Part shown: piece by piece, positions 1 through 11,156 of the stretch
Numbering within the stretch: the stretch's first letter is position 1
How the letters are laid out: the number at the start of each line of letters is the position of its first letter
Assembly: GCF_000334405.1 (NCBI RefSeq)
Contig: NC_020195.1
Coordinates: 186,001-250,000 of the forward strand
From: Blattabacterium sp. (Blatta orientalis) str. Tarazona
Lineage (GTDB): Bacteria > Bacteroidota > Bacteroidia > Flavobacteriales > Blattabacteriaceae
DNA: 64,000 bases
Reading direction: 5' to 3'
Made by a program: the position numbers and the translations under genes
Notes under the pieces: model-generated
Databases searched by the model: none
The model's input: only the letters and a program-made list of their open reading frames with translations
What the model was told of the DNA's origin: nothing

Positions 1-1792
1 TATTTTAATTAATGCAGAAAGCAATGGATTAGTGGAATATCTTGATGCAAGAAAAATAATTATACGTTATGAAAAAACGGAAAAAGAAGCTTTGGTCAGT
101 TTTGAACCTAAAGTGAAAACTTATGATTTGATTAAATTTAGAAAAACTAATCAAAATACATGTATTACTTTAAAACCTATTGTTAAAAAGGGAATGAAAG
201 TAGTAAAAGGACAGATTTTATGTGAAGGATATGCTACTGAAAATGGAGAATTAGCTTTAGGAAGAAATTTAAGAGCTGCTTTTATTCCATGTAATGGATA
301 TAATTTTGAAGATGCCGTTTTAATTTCAGAAAAAGTAGTAAGTGAAGATTGGTTTACTTCTATACATATAGATGAGTATTCTCTAGATGTACGTGATACA
401 AAATTAGGAATGGAAGAATTAACAAATGATATTCCAAATGTTAGTGAAGAAGCTACTAAAGATTTAGATGAAAATGGAATTATACGAGTAGGTGCGGAAG
501 TAAGACCTGGTGATATTTTGATTGGAAAAATCACCCCTAAAGGAGAATCTGATCCTACTCCAGAAGAAAAATTATTGAGAGCTATTTTTGGAGATAAGGC
601 TGGAAATGTAAAAGATGCTTCTTTAAGAGCAGAACCTTCTTTATTTGGTGTGGTAATAGATACGAAATTATTCACTCGTAGTATAAAAGATAAAAAATCT
701 AGAGTTCAGGATAAAATACAGTTAGAGCGCATAGAAAAAGAATATGATAAAAAATTCTCTGATTTAAAAAATCAATTATTACAAAAATTGCATACCGTTT
801 TACATGGAAAAATTTCTAAGAAAATTATTATTAATGAAAAAAAACAGGAAATTATAGAAGAAGGAACTAAATTCACTGCGAAATTACTTAATAAAATATC
901 TGATTATATAGACCTCCCGGAGGGAGGTTGGACTTTTGATGTAGAAACTAATAATCTTGTATCGGAAATACTACATAATTATCAAATTTCTGTTAATGAT
1001 TTAAATAGTATGTTGAAACACAAAAAATTTTCTATTACTGTTGGAGATGAATTGCCTTCTGGGATTATTAAAATGGCTAAAGTTTATATTGCAAAGAAAA
1101 GAAAATTGAAAGTTGGAGATAAAATGGCTGGTAGACATGGAAATAAAGGAGTAGTGGCTCGTATTCTTCGTGAGGAAGATATGCCGTTTTTAGAAGACGG
1201 TAGTCCTGTAGATATAGTTTTAAATCCATTAGGAGTTCCCTCTAGAATGAATATTGGACAAATATATGAGACTGTATTAGGTTGGGCTGGTTACAAGTTA
1301 AATATTAAATTTTCAACTCCTATATTTGATGGAGCTACTATAGAGAAAATATCTGAATTTACAGATAAAGCTAATATTCCTCGTTTCGGAACTACTTATT
1401 TGTTTGATGGGGGGACAGGAGATAGATTTGATCAACCAGCAACAGTAGGGGTAATATACATGTTAAAGCTAGGTCATATGGTTGATGATAAAATGCATGC
1501 TCGTTCTATAGGTCCATATTCTCTGATCACCCAACAGCCTTTAGGAGGAAAGGCTCAGTTTGGAGGACAGCGTTTTGGAGAAATGGAAGTTTGGGCTTTA
1601 GAAGCTTTTGGAGCTTCTAATATTTTGCGTGAAATATTAACTGTTAAATCTGATGATGTAACAGGAAGAGCTAAAACTTATGAAGCTATAGTAAAAGGGG
1701 ATCCCATGCCTGAACCCAATAATCCAGAATCTTTTAATGTTTTGTGTTATGAATTAAAAGGACTTGGACTGGATATTAATTTAGAAGAATGA
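1..1792 (+). CDS. rpoB: RNA polymerase beta subunit, C-terminal part (cut by window edge)
   Basis: This is the C-terminal half of the RNA polymerase beta subunit, which forms one side of the active-site cleft. The reading frame is open from base 2, so the gene starts outside the window; the GTG at 32 is internal. Seen: a conserved stretch [12 protein letters not shown] near 1114-1149, the region around 1540-1600 rich in GG-Q-FG motifs that contacts beta-prime, and a normal C-terminal end. The stop is followed 31 bases later by rpoC, the usual rpoBC operon order. About 597 residues are visible, so roughly half of the protein is missing only because of the window edge. Nothing suggests a truncation in the organism. 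Confidence 0.97.
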   Translation, partial: ILINAESNGLVEYLDARKIIIRYEKTEKEALVSFEPKVKTYDLIKFRKTNQNTCITLKPIVKKGMKVVKGQILCEGYATENGELALGRNLRAAFIPCNGYNFEDAVLISEKVVSEDWFTSIHIDEYSLDVRDTKLGMEELTNDIPNVSEEATKDLDENGIIRVGAEVRPGDILIGKITPKGESDPTPEEKLLRAIFGDKAGNVKDASLRAEPSLFGVVIDTKLFTRSIKDKKSRVQDKIQLERIEKEYDKKFSDLKNQLLQKLHTVLHGKISKKIIINEKKQEIIEEGTKFTAKLLNKISDYIDLPEGGWTFDVETNNLVSEILHNYQISVNDLNSMLKHKKFSITVGDELPSGIIKMAKVYIAKKRKLKVGDKMAGRHGNKGVVARILREEDMPFLEDGSPVDIVLNPLGVPSRMNIGQIYETVLGWAGYKLNIKFSTPIFDGATIEKISEFTDKANIPRFGTTYLFDGGTGDRFDQPATVGVIYMLKLGHMVDDKMHARSIGPYSLITQQPLGGKAQFGGQRFGEMEVWALEAFGASNILREILTVKSDDVTGRAKTYEAIVKGDPMPEPNNPESFNVLCYELKGLGLDINLEE

Positions 1793-1823
1793 AAGTTTTC
1801 AGTTTCTTATATTTTATGAAAAA

Positions 1824-4800
1824 ATGAATAGAAAAAGAAATAAAAAATTTAATAAAATTACTATTCGATTAGCATCTCCAGAAGTTATATTGAAAGAATC
1901 TCATGGAGAGGTTTTAAAACCGGAAACCATCAATTATAGAACTCATAAACCAGAAAGAGATGGTCTTTTTTGTGAGCGGATTTTCGGTCCAGTTAAGGAT
2001 TATGAGTGTGCTTGTGGAAAATATAAACGAATCCGTTACAAAGGAATTGTTTGTGATAGATGTGGAGTAGAAGTCACAGAGAAAAAGGTAAGAAGAGAAC
2101 GCATGGGGCATATTAATTTGGTAGTCCCCGTGGTTCATATTTGGTGTTTTCGTTCTTCCCCCAATAAAATTGGATATTTATTAGGATTGCCATCTAAAAA
2201 GCTTGAGATGATTATTTATTATGAAAGATATGTGGTAATTCAGGGAGGGGAGTCTACTCGTTCAGATGGTTCATTTTTTCAAAAAGGAGATTTTCTTACA
2301 GAGGAAGAGTATTTATATGTTTTAAATAAACTTCCAAAAGGAAATTTTTATTTAGAAGATACGGATCCTAAGAAATTTATAGCTAAGATGGGAGCTGAGT
2401 GTATAGAAGATCTTTTGACTCGTTTAGATTTAGATAGATTATCTCTTGATTTGAGAAATCAAGCTCATAATGAAACTTCTAAACAAAGACGTATTGAAGC
2501 TTTAAAACGTTTACAAGTAGTAGAATCTTTTAGAGAGGGAAAAAAGAATGGGGGAAATGTTTCTTGGATGATTATTCATATTTTAGCTGTTATTCCTCCT
2601 GAATTACGTCCTCTTGTTCCTCTAGATGGAGGTCGTTATGCGGCTTCTGATATGACGGATTTATATCGTCGTGTTCTTATAAGAAATAATCGTTTAAAAA
2701 GGCTTATAGAAATTAAGGCTCCTGAAGTTATTTTACGAAATGAGAAAAGGATGCTTCAGGAAGCTGTAGATTCTCTTTTTGACAATTCCAGAAAAGTATC
2801 CGCAGTGAAATCTGAGGCGAATCGTCCTTTAAAATCCTTATCTGATTCTTTAAAAGGAAAACAAGGTCGTTTCAGACAAAATCTTCTTGGAAAGAGAGTA
2901 GATTATTCTGCTCGTTCAGTTATTGTAGTAGGACCACATTTAAAATTACATGAGTGTGGACTTCCTAAAGATATGGCCGCTGAACTTTATAAACCTTTTG
3001 TTATACGAAAGTTAATTGAAAGAGGGATTGTAAAAACTGTAAAATCTGCTAAAAGAATTATAGACAAAAGAGATCCAATGATTTGGGATATTTTAGAGAA
3101 TGCATTAAAAGGACATCCTGTTTTGTTGAATAGAGCACCAACTTTACATAGATTAGGAATTCAAGCTTTTCAGCCAAAATTGATAGAGGGAAAAGCGATT
3201 CAATTACATCCTTTAGTTTGTGCTGCTTTTAACGCAGATTTTGATGGAGATCAAATGGCCGTACATCTTCCTTTATCTTCTGGAGCTATTTTAGAAGCTC
3301 AACTTCTTATGTTAGCTTCTCAGAATATTTTAAATCCTGCTAATGGTTCTCCTATTACTGTTCCATCTCAAGATATGGTATTAGGTTTATATTACATGAC
3401 TAAACCATTAGTTTCTTCTTCTAGGAAAGTAAAAGGAGAAGGACTTATTTTTTATTCTCCAGAAGAGGTAGAAATAGCATATAATCAAAATGTGGTGGAA
3501 TTACATGCTTTAATAAAAGTGAAAGTTAGTGTTCGAAAGAAAGAAACTTTATTTGATCAATTGATAGAAACTACTGTAGGCAGAGTTTTATTTAATCAAG
3601 TGGTTCCTAAAAAAGTAGGATTCATTAATGAATCCCTTACAAAAAAATCTTTAAGGGAAATTATTGGAAAGATCTTGCATTTAACAGATGTTCCTACTAC
3701 TGCAAAATTCTTAGATGACATCAAAGAATTAGGATTTTATAATGCTTTCAAAGGAGGTCTTTCTTTTGGATTAGGAGATATTATCATTCCAAGTGATAAA
3801 AAAAACATGGTAAATTATGCTATAAAACAAGTAGACAATGTGAAAATGAATTATAATATGGGGTTAATAACAAATAACGAACGTTATAACCAAGTTATTG
3901 ATATATGGACAAATACAAATGCTATGTTAACAGAAAAAGTAATGAAGCATATGCGTGAAGATAGGCATGGTTTTAATTCCGTATATATGATGTTAGATTC
4001 TGGAGCAAGAGGATCTAAGGAACAAATTCGTCAGCTTTCTGGAATGCGCGGATTAATGGCTAAACCTCAAAAAGCAGGATCTTCTGGTGGAGAAATCATT
4101 GAGAATCCTATTTTGTCTAATTTTAGAGAAGGACTTTCTATTTTAGAGTATTTTATATCTACTCATGGAGCTCGTAAGGGATTGGCTGATACCGCATTGA
4201 AAACTGCAGATGCCGGATATTTGACAAGACGTCTAGTAGATGCGGCTCAAGATGTAATTATAAAAATGGAAGATTGTAACACGTTACGTGGTTTAGAAAT
4301 ATCAGCATTGAAAAAAAACGAAGAAGTAGTTGAAACTTTATTTGATAGAATTTTGGGGCGTATATCTTTAAATGATCTTTTTCATCCAAAAAACAATGAA
4401 TTAATAGTTCATTCTGGAGAAATGATTGATGAAAGAATTGCAGATTTAATTGAAAAATCTGGAATAGAGTTCGTGGAAGTACGTTCTCCTCTTACTTGTG
4501 AAGCTAAAATGGGCATTTGTTCTAAATGTTATGGACGGAATCTTTCTACAGGAAAGATAGTTAAAAAAGGAGAAGCTGTAGGAGTTATTGCCGCACAATC
4601 CATTGGAGAACCGGGAACTCAATTAACTTTACGTACTTTTCATGTTGGAGGAACAGCTGGGAATATCACAGAATCTTCACAGATACGAGCAAAATATGAT
4701 GGAATTATAGAATTTGAGGATTTAAAAATTGTTCAAACTAAAAATGATTATGGAGAAAAAGTTGGAGTTGTTGTATCTCGTTCTACAGAAATGAAACTAT

Positions 4801-6056
4801 TTAATAAGAATAAGTCATCCATTTTAATGAATAATAATATTCCTTATGGAGCTACTTTATATGTTAAACATGGGGATGAGTTAAAAGAAGGAGATATAAT
4901 TTGCCAGTGGGATCTGTATAATGCTGTTATTGTGGCAGAGTATACTGGAAAAATTTCTTATCAACATTTAGAACAGGGGGTGACCTTTCAAGTGGAAATA
5001 GATGAGCAAACTGGATTTCAAGAAAAAGTTATTACAGAAGTAAGAAATAAAAATTTAATACCTACATTAAAAATTTTGGATGAAAATAATGAAGAATTGA
5101 AGGTTTACAATTTACCAGTAGGCGCTCATCTAATGGTAAAAGATCAAGAGAAAATAAAAGTAGGAAAAATTTTGGTTAAAGTTCCCAGGAAGTCCGCTAA
5201 GTCTGGAGATATTACAGGAGGGTTACCTCGTTTATCTGAATTGTTTGAAGCTCGTAATCCTTCTAATCCTGCTGTAGTATCAGAAATGGATGGAATAGTC
5301 AGTCATGGAAAAATAAAAAGAGGAAATAGAGAAATTATAGTAGAATCTAAAACAGGGGAAATTAGAAAGTATTTAGTAAAACTTTCTAATCAACTTCTAG
5401 TTCAAGAGAATGATTATGTAAAAGCAGGAATGCCTTTATCCGATGGAGCAGTTACTCCGAATGATATTTTAAATATAAGGGGCCCAAGAGCTGTTCAAGA
5501 ATATTTGGTGAAAGAAATACAAGAAGTATATCGTTTGCAAGGTGTTAAAATTAACGATAAGCATTTTGAAGTGATTGTTTTGCAAATGATGCGTAAAGTA
5601 GAAGTGATTGAAGTAGGAGATACTAAATTTTTAGAAGGAAATATTGAATATAAGGACGATTTTATAGAAGAAAATGATAGAATTTTTCAGATGAAAGTAG
5701 TTGAAAATCATGGAGATTCTCAAAATTTTAAATCTGGAGATTTGATTAGTTATAGAGATTTTCGGAATGAAAATGCTGTTTTAAAATATAAGAATAAGAA
5801 ACTGATGAAAACTAGAAATGCTATACCAGCTACTGCAAGACCTATATTACAAGGGATAACCAAAGCAGCTTTGCAGACTAAATCTTTTATATCTGCAGCT
5901 TCTTTTCAAGAAACAACTAAAGTTTTAAGTGAAGCAGCTATAAGTAGTAAGACTGATCATTTGTATGGATTAAAGGAAAATGTAATTGTAGGACATAAAA
6001 TACCTGCAGGAACTGGATTAAGAGAATATGAAAATCAGGATATAGAAATTTTGTAA
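1824..6056 (+). CDS. rpoC: RNA polymerase beta-prime subunit
   Basis: Largest subunit of RNA polymerase, carrying the catalytic magnesium site. The 1410-residue length is normal for Bacteroidota. Seen: the N-terminal zinc-binding cysteines C62, C64, C77 and C80; the catalytic NADFDGD motif at about residues 470-476, whose three aspartates hold the metal; and the second zinc site, with cysteines near 818, 892, 899 and 902. The ATG at 1824 lies 31 bases after rpoB, so the pair is probably co-transcribed. The stop codon (6054-6056) abuts the stop of the convergent glnS gene with no spacer, so there is no room for a terminator between the genes. Confidence 0.98.
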   Translation: MNRKRNKKFNKITIRLASPEVILKESHGEVLKPETINYRTHKPERDGLFCERIFGPVKDYECACGKYKRIRYKGIVCDRCGVEVTEKKVRRERMGHINLVVPVVHIWCFRSSPNKIGYLLGLPSKKLEMIIYYERYVVIQGGESTRSDGSFFQKGDFLTEEEYLYVLNKLPKGNFYLEDTDPKKFIAKMGAECIEDLLTRLDLDRLSLDLRNQAHNETSKQRRIEALKRLQVVESFREGKKNGGNVSWMIIHILAVIPPELRPLVPLDGGRYAASDMTDLYRRVLIRNNRLKRLIEIKAPEVILRNEKRMLQEAVDSLFDNSRKVSAVKSEANRPLKSLSDSLKGKQGRFRQNLLGKRVDYSARSVIVVGPHLKLHECGLPKDMAAELYKPFVIRKLIERGIVKTVKSAKRIIDKRDPMIWDILENALKGHPVLLNRAPTLHRLGIQAFQPKLIEGKAIQLHPLVCAAFNADFDGDQMAVHLPLSSGAILEAQLLMLASQNILNPANGSPITVPSQDMVLGLYYMTKPLVSSSRKVKGEGLIFYSPEEVEIAYNQNVVELHALIKVKVSVRKKETLFDQLIETTVGRVLFNQVVPKKVGFINESLTKKSLREIIGKILHLTDVPTTAKFLDDIKELGFYNAFKGGLSFGLGDIIIPSDKKNMVNYAIKQVDNVKMNYNMGLITNNERYNQVIDIWTNTNAMLTEKVMKHMREDRHGFNSVYMMLDSGARGSKEQIRQLSGMRGLMAKPQKAGSSGGEIIENPILSNFREGLSILEYFISTHGARKGLADTALKTADAGYLTRRLVDAAQDVIIKMEDCNTLRGLEISALKKNEEVVETLFDRILGRISLNDLFHPKNNELIVHSGEMIDERIADLIEKSGIEFVEVRSPLTCEAKMGICSKCYGRNLSTGKIVKKGEAVGVIAAQSIGEPGTQLTLRTFHVGGTAGNITESSQIRAKYDGIIEFEDLKIVQTKNDYGEKVGVVVSRSTEMKLFNKNKSSILMNNNIPYGATLYVKHGDELKEGDIICQWDLYNAVIVAEYTGKISYQHLEQGVTFQVEIDEQTGFQEKVITEVRNKNLIPTLKILDENNEELKVYNLPVGAHLMVKDQEKIKVGKILVKVPRKSAKSGDITGGLPRLSELFEARNPSNPAVVSEMDGIVSHGKIKRGNREIIVESKTGEIRKYLVKLSNQLLVQENDYVKAGMPLSDGAVTPNDILNIRGPRAVQEYLVKEIQEVYRLQGVKINDKHFEVIVLQMMRKVEVIEVGDTKFLEGNIEYKDDFIEENDRIFQMKVVENHGDSQNFKSGDLISYRDFRNENAVLKYKNKKLMKTRNAIPATARPILQGITKAALQTKSFISAASFQETTKVLSEAAISSKTDHLYGLKENVIVGHKIPAGTGLREYENQDIEIL

Positions 6057-7763
6057 TTACTTTTTATTTATTTTTTTCCATTGATCTTTAAGAGAAGCGG
6101 TTTTATGAAAGATTAGTTCTTCTTTATTATTATTTAGATCAATATTTGCATAGAAATATCCAATTCTTTGGAATTGAAAGCAATCTCCACTTTTAGCTTT
6201 TTGTAAGATAGGTTCTGCATAGGCTACAATCTTTTCTATAGATTTTGAATTTATGTGTTCTTTAAAATTTTCTTTATCTGGATTTTTTATTGAAAAAAGT
6301 GGATAATATAAATATATCTTTATGGGAATAGAATGTTTTATAGAAACCCAGTGTAAGGTAGTTTTTACTCTTTTTTTATCTTCATTTTTTACAATTTTTC
6401 CAGATTGACTTGTTGGGTCATAAGTACAATGTATTTCTTTTATTTTTCCATTAGAATCTTTTACAACAAAATTTGCTTTAATGATATAAGCATTTTTAAG
6501 TCTGACTTCATGTCCAATTGAAAGTCTAAAAAATTTTTTTACTTTTTTTTCTAGAAAATCATTTTCCTCAATATATAAAAATTTTGAAAAAGGAATTTTT
6601 CTACATCCAAATTTCTTATTTTCTGGATTATTATCTGCTTCTAGCCATTCAGTAGAATTTATAGAATAATTATCAATGACTAATCTTATTGGTTTTAATA
6701 CCACCATTACTCTAGGAGCAATTTTGTTCAAATGTTCTCTAATTCTAAATTCTAAAAGAGAGGTGTCAATAAGATTTTTTCTTTTTGTTATTCCTATTTT
6801 TTGAATAAAATTTTTTATAGCTAAAGATGTGTACCCCCTACGACGCAATCCAGATATTGTTAAAATCCGGGGATCATCCCATGATGAAATCACATTTTTT
6901 TCAATCAAGTATTGTATTTTTCTTTTACTAGTTATGGTATGACTCATATTTAGTCTTGAAAATTCTATTTGTTTTGGCCTTATTTTATTGCTTTCACAAA
7001 TTTGATCTAGATACCAATTATATAATGGACGTCTATTTTCAAATTCCAAAGAACATAAAGAATGAGATATTTGTTCAATATAATCACATTGACCATGGGT
7101 CCAATCATAAGTAGGATAAATACACCATTCGTTTTTAGTACGAGGATGTCTTTTTTTCAAAATTCTATACATAATTGGATCTCGCATGTTCATATTTGAA
7201 GATTTCATGTCTATCCTAGCTCTTAGGACACATGATTCTTCTTCAAAAAATCCATTCTTCATTTTTTCGAATAAATACAAATTTTCATTTACAGATCTAT
7301 TACGATATAGACTGTTTATCCCCCCTTCAAAAGGAGTTTTTCTTTGACTTTGTATGATTTCTTTAGATTGGTCGTCTACATAAGCTTTATTCTTTTTAAT
7401 AAGTTCTACGGCCCATTCATAAAGCTTTTGAAAATAATCCGAAGCATAGCATTCTTTATTCCATTCAAATCCCAAAAATCTGATATCTTCTTTGATAGAT
7501 TCTATGAATTTTTTTTCTTCTCCAATAGGATTTGTATCATCGAATCTTAAATTGACAGGTGCTTTATACTTTCTTCCTAATTCAAAATTCAGATATATAG
7601 CTTTAACATGTCCAATGTGAAGAACCCCATTTGGCTCTGGAGGAAATCGAAATCTAATTTTTTCAATAGGTAAACCTCTTTTTAAATCTTCTTCTATAAT
7701 TTTTTCGATAAAGTGTAAATGTGTTTTTATTATTTCAGAGTGTAATAATACTACTCGATAAAT
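6057..7763 (-). CDS. glnS: Glutaminyl-tRNA synthetase, start codon not canonical
   Basis: Charges tRNA-Gln with glutamine. It is a class I enzyme: the frame reads a PPEPNGVLHIGH signature (HIGH at about residues 49-52 counted from 7763), then the LRFDDTNP stretch, and a degenerate KMSKS equivalent (TSKRK); the C-terminal half matches the beta-barrel anticodon-binding domain of GlnRS. The first in-frame ATG is at 7475, which would delete the HIGH motif and much of the Rossmann fold, so it cannot be the real start. The frame is open back to a TAA at 7766-7764, and between that stop and the HIGH motif there is no ATG, GTG or TTG. I therefore place the start at ATT 7763, giving 568 residues; ATA codons near 7730 are alternatives. 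Divergent from folC, convergent with rpoC. Confidence 0.85.
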   Translation of the reverse strand: MYRVVLLHSEIIKTHLHFIEKIIEEDLKRGLPIEKIRFRFPPEPNGVLHIGHVKAIYLNFELGRKYKAPVNLRFDDTNPIGEEKKFIESIKEDIRFLGFEWNKECYASDYFQKLYEWAVELIKKNKAYVDDQSKEIIQSQRKTPFEGGINSLYRNRSVNENLYLFEKMKNGFFEEESCVLRARIDMKSSNMNMRDPIMYRILKKRHPRTKNEWCIYPTYDWTHGQCDYIEQISHSLCSLEFENRRPLYNWYLDQICESNKIRPKQIEFSRLNMSHTITSKRKIQYLIEKNVISSWDDPRILTISGLRRRGYTSLAIKNFIQKIGITKRKNLIDTSLLEFRIREHLNKIAPRVMVVLKPIRLVIDNYSINSTEWLEADNNPENKKFGCRKIPFSKFLYIEENDFLEKKVKKFFRLSIGHEVRLKNAYIIKANFVVKDSNGKIKEIHCTYDPTSQSGKIVKNEDKKRVKTTLHWVSIKHSIPIKIYLYYPLFSIKNPDKENFKEHINSKSIEKIVAYAEPILQKAKSGDCFQFQRIGYFYANIDLNNNKEELIFHKTASLKDQWKKINKK

Positions 7764-7820
7764 TTAATGAATTTTTTTAAAAAAATCTATTTTTGCTATA
7801 TTATTAAACTTCTATATTTA

Positions 7821-9067
7821 GTGAATTACTCTGAAACTATTCAATGGATTTTTAACCGTCTTCCCATTTATCAAAAAAAAGGATTGAAATCCTATAAACC
7901 TGGTTTGAAAAGAATACAATCTTTTTGCTCTCATTTAGGAAATCCACAAAATTTTTTTAAAAGCATTCATGTTGGAGGGACTAACGGAAAGGGGTCAACA
8001 GTACATATGTTATCTTCTATCTTGCAAGAAGAAAGATATAACATAGGTTTATTCACTTCTCCTCATCTAATAGACTTTAGAGAGAGAATCAGCTGTAATG
8101 GTATTTTAATAGAAAAAGATTTCATTATCAATTTTATTGCAGAAAATAAGAAAATTATTGAAAAAGAAAAAATGTCATTTTTTGAAATGAATACGGCTTT
8201 AGCATTTCAATACTTTAAGGAAAAGAAAGTTCATCTAGCTATTATTGAAGTAGGATTGGGAGGGCGTTTAGATTCCACTAATATTATAAATCCGGAAATT
8301 TCCATTATTACTAATATTAGTGAAGATCATACAGAATCATTGGGAGATGATAGATTAAAAATAGCTTTGGAAAAAGCAGGAATTATAAAGAGGAACATAT
8401 CGGTTATAATTGGGAGCGAGATTTCTAAAGAAATCCAATTTGTTTTTTTTAAAGAAGCCTTAAAAAAAAACGCTCCAATATATTTCTCAAATTATGTAAA
8501 AGATTATTCCAAATATCAAATGCCTTTTGAAGCAGATTATCAAAATTTGAATAGAATTATAGTCTTAAAAACTATAGATATTTTACAAAAAAGAAAAAAT
8601 ATAATAGTTTCTAATGAATCTATAAAGAGCGGGTTAAAAAAAGTTATTGAAAATACTAATTTTAAAGGACGTTGGCATATTTTACAACGAAAAAATCCAA
8701 AAATCATTTGTGATATAGCTCATAATGAAGAAGGTGTTCTTATGATCAATAAACAATTGAAAAAAGAATCATATAAAAATTTGCATTTAGTATTAGGTTT
8801 CGTAAAAGAAAAAAAGGTAGAAATAATGTTAAGATATTTTCCTCTTGAAGCTTTTTATTACTTTTGTCAACCTAATATAGAAAGAAAATTTTCTATTCAA
8901 AATTTGAAAATTTTGGTAAAAAAAATGTTTAAAAATAACCGAAAAATATGTTTTTTCCCTTCTGTAAAGAAAGCTTTTTTATCAGCAAAATCTCAAGCTA
9001 AAAAAAAGATCTAATTTTAATAAGTGGAAGCACTTTTACTGTATCTGAAGCTTTATTGAATTTATAA
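7821..9067 (+). CDS. folC: Folylpolyglutamate/dihydrofolate synthase, frameshifted near the C-terminus
   Basis: Adds glutamate to folates (FolC, Mur-ligase fold). The GTG at 7821 is preferred over the ATG at 7767 because VNYSETIQWIF matches the usual N-terminus of Bacteroidota FolC. The P-loop GTNGKGST is at about residues 53-60, followed by the SPHL and EVGLGGRLDSTN regions. The unshifted frame stops at 9012-9014 after a run of eight A (9000-9007). One added A would continue it through the conserved FolC ending DLILISGSTFTVSEAL to a TAA at 9065-9067, giving 415 residues, a normal length. So the gene is either freshly broken or rescued by slippage at the A run. The tRNA-Val promoter overlaps its last codons. 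Confidence 0.85.
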
Positions 9068-9084
9068 ATTTTTCTTTACATTTG
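9056..9084 (+). promoter_or_regulatory. Promoter for tRNA-Val
   Basis: TTG at 9056-9058, an 18-base spacer, then TACATTTG at 9077-9084. This fits the Bacteroidota housekeeping promoter (TTTG at -33, TAnnTTTG at -7), and the tRNA begins 13 bases downstream. It lies inside the out-of-frame tail of folC, so the tRNA has its own promoter. Confidence 0.6.
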
Positions 9085-9096
9085 AAGATATTTTTA

Positions 9097-9172
9097 GGGC
9101 AATTAGCTCAGCATGGTTTAGAGCACCTGTTTTACAAGCAGGGGGTCACTGGTTCAAATCCAGTATTGCCCA
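9097..9172 (+). tRNA. tRNA-Val (anticodon UAC)
   Basis: A complete cloverleaf: 7-bp acceptor stem (GGGCAAT with ATTGCCC), a D-arm with AGCTCAG, an anticodon stem CCTGT/GCAGG closing the loop TTTACAA with anticodon TAC at 9133-9135, and a T-arm with GGTTCAAATC. It resembles bacterial tRNA-Val(UAC), including the CUUACAAG-like loop context. The discriminator base is A at 9172; CCA is not encoded (ATTTCC follows), so it must be added enzymatically. The 3' half overlaps the antisense end of miaA. Confidence 0.95.
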
Positions 9173-10070
9173 TTTCCACTTTATTCAAAATAAAATAAAA
9201 TATTTTCTCTTTTTCTTTTGGATGAAACCATGTAATAGAAGGGTCTTTTCGATACCAAGTCAATTGTCTTTTTGCATATCTTCTGGTGTTTTTTTTTATT
9301 TCTTCTATTGCTTCATGGAAGGATTGTTTCTTTTTAGATAAAAAATCAAAAATTTCTTTGTACCCTATGGTCTGTAAACTATTTAAATGTTTGTAAGGAT
9401 AATACCTACAAGCTTCTTCTAATAACCCCATTTGAATCATTTTTTCTACTCTCTTATTTATTCGAATATAGATTTCTTCTCTTGGCAAAGTTAATCCAAT
9501 TTTTAGGGTTAAAAAAAATCTTAAATTTTTCTTCTTAAAAAAGAAAGAAGGATTTTTTCCTGTAGATCTAACTATTTCTAGATATCTTATCAAACGCCTT
9601 GGATTATTCCTGTCTATATTTGTAGGGATTTTGGATAATTTTTGAATTTCTTTTGAAGAAAAGAATTCCTTTTTTTTAAAATTATAGATTAGATTATTTC
9701 TAATATTCAAATCAATATTAGGAATATCCGACAAACCTTCTGTTATCGATTTTTCATATAATCCAGATCCTCCTACCATAATTAAAATAGAATATTTTTT
9801 AAATAATTGTTTCATTTTTTTTAATGAATCTTTCTCAAAACATTTGGCATTATAAGACTCATGAATAGTTAAATGTCCTATAAAATGATGTGGAACCGAT
9901 TCAAGCTCTTTTATAGTAGGTCGGGAAGATCCTATTTTTAATTCTTGATAAAATTGTCTAGAATCACAAGATAAAATTTCAGTTTTTAATCTCTTTGCTA
10001 AAAAAATGGATATAGACGTTTTTCCAACACCAGTTGGACCTAAAATAAAAATTATAAAATAAGGTTTCAA
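9132..10070 (-). CDS. miaA: tRNA dimethylallyltransferase
   Basis: Transfers a dimethylallyl group to A37 of tRNAs that read codons starting with U. Seen: P-loop GPTGVGKT at residues 11-18, the DSRQFY substrate motif near residue 36, and the region ending in KRQLTWYRK that is typical of MiaA. The 312-residue length is normal, but the last 12 residues ([12 protein letters not shown]) are encoded by the antisense strand of tRNA-Val, and the TAA at 9134-9132 lies in the tRNA anticodon loop. The start ATG overlaps the aroC stop by 4 bases, implying translational coupling. MiaB, which acts on the MiaA product, is encoded at 29233-30636. Confidence 0.95.
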   Translation of the reverse strand: MKPYFIIFILGPTGVGKTSISIFLAKRLKTEILSCDSRQFYQELKIGSSRPTIKELESVPHHFIGHLTIHESYNAKCFEKDSLKKMKQLFKKYSILIMVGGSGLYEKSITEGLSDIPNIDLNIRNNLIYNFKKKEFFSSKEIQKLSKIPTNIDRNNPRRLIRYLEIVRSTGKNPSFFFKKKNLRFFLTLKIGLTLPREEIYIRINKRVEKMIQMGLLEEACRYYPYKHLNSLQTIGYKEIFDFLSKKKQSFHEAIEEIKKNTRRYAKRQLTWYRKDPSITWFHPKEKEKIFYFILNKVEMGNTGFEPVTPCL

Positions 10071-11146
10071 TTTCTTATTGAAGAATATTTAGATAATTTT
10101 CTATACATCCAATAATCTGCCAAAACTAAAGCCGTCATAGATTCTACAATGGGAATAGCACGAGGAAGTACACAAGGATCATGCCTCCCCTTTCCTTCCA
10201 TAAAAACTAGATTTCCTTCTTTATCTATAGTTTTTTGTTTTTGCATTATTGTAGCTACAGGTTTAAATGCTATCCTAAAATAAATATCCATTCCATTTGA
10301 AATTCCACCTAAAATCCCTCCGGAAAAGTTTGTTTTAGTGCTTCCGTCACTATTAAATAAATCATTATGTTTAGATCCGGTCAATTCAGATCCAAAAAAT
10401 CCACTACCATATTCAAAACCTTTTACAGCATTAATAGAAAGCATAGCTTTTGCCAATTCAGCATGTAATTTGTTAAAAACAGGCTCTCCAATCCCTACTG
10501 GAACATTTTTTATGACACAGGTTATAGTCCCACCTATGGTATCTCCTTTTTTCTGAATTTTACGGATTAGAGATATCATTTTTTCAGCAGTGTATGGATC
10601 AGGACATCTGATAGAGTTTTCTTCTATTTTGGATAAGTCCAAATCTTGATAAGGTTTGTTTATGGATATGTTTCCCACGGAAGAAACATAAGATATAATT
10701 TTTATGTCTTTTATTAATTGTTTAGCAATGGATCCAGCTACAACTCTACATATTGTTTCACGTGCAGAAGAACGCCCACCACCTCTATAATCTCTTATTC
10801 CATATTTTTTTTCATAGGTAAAATCTGAGTGAGAAGGACGATATATATTTTGAATATGTCTATAATCATCTGATTGATGATCCTTATTGTAGATAATAAA
10901 TCCAATAGGAGTCCCTGTAGTTTTATTGTCTAAAATTCCAGAAAGAAAATTTACTTTATCCGATTCATTTCTTTGAGTAACAATAGAGGATTGACCTGGT
11001 CTTCTTCTATTTAATTCATTTTGAATTTCTTCAAGATTCAATTCTATTCCAGCGGGACATCCATCAATAATACCTCCTAAAGCATTTCCATGGCTTTCTC
11101 CGAAAGTAGTAACTCTAAATAAATTCCCAAAAATATTACCAGCCAT
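10067..11146 (-). CDS. aroC: Chorismate synthase
   Basis: Last step of the shikimate pathway: converts EPSP to chorismate with reduced FMN as cofactor. Seen: the family signatures [10 protein letters not shown] (residues 11-20), RRRPGQS (about 48-54), [10 protein letters not shown] (122-131) and GRHDPC near residue 320. The 359-residue length is normal. Chorismate feeds aromatic amino acids and, in this window, the isochorismate synthase at 17036, so the enzyme links amino acid supply with menaquinone synthesis. It lies between the DEAD-box helicase gene (10 bases upstream) and miaA (4-base overlap), likely in one minus-strand transcript. Confidence 0.97.
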   Translation of the reverse strand: MAGNIFGNLFRVTTFGESHGNALGGIIDGCPAGIELNLEEIQNELNRRRPGQSSIVTQRNESDKVNFLSGILDNKTTGTPIGFIIYNKDHQSDDYRHIQNIYRPSHSDFTYEKKYGIRDYRGGGRSSARETICRVVAGSIAKQLIKDIKIISYVSSVGNISINKPYQDLDLSKIEENSIRCPDPYTAEKMISLIRKIQKKGDTIGGTITCVIKNVPVGIGEPVFNKLHAELAKAMLSINAVKGFEYGSGFFGSELTGSKHNDLFNSDGSTKTNFSGGILGGISNGMDIYFRIAFKPVATIMQKQKTIDKEGNLVFMEGKGRHDPCVLPRAIPIVESMTALVLADYWMYRKLSKYSSIRN

Positions 11147-11156
11147 AAATCAAATT

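Noticed and set aside
9135-9170. [12 protein letters not shown] as a conserved C-terminal domain of MiaA
   Set aside because: It is simply the antisense translation of tRNA-Val; this peptide is a known signature of reading through tRNA genes.
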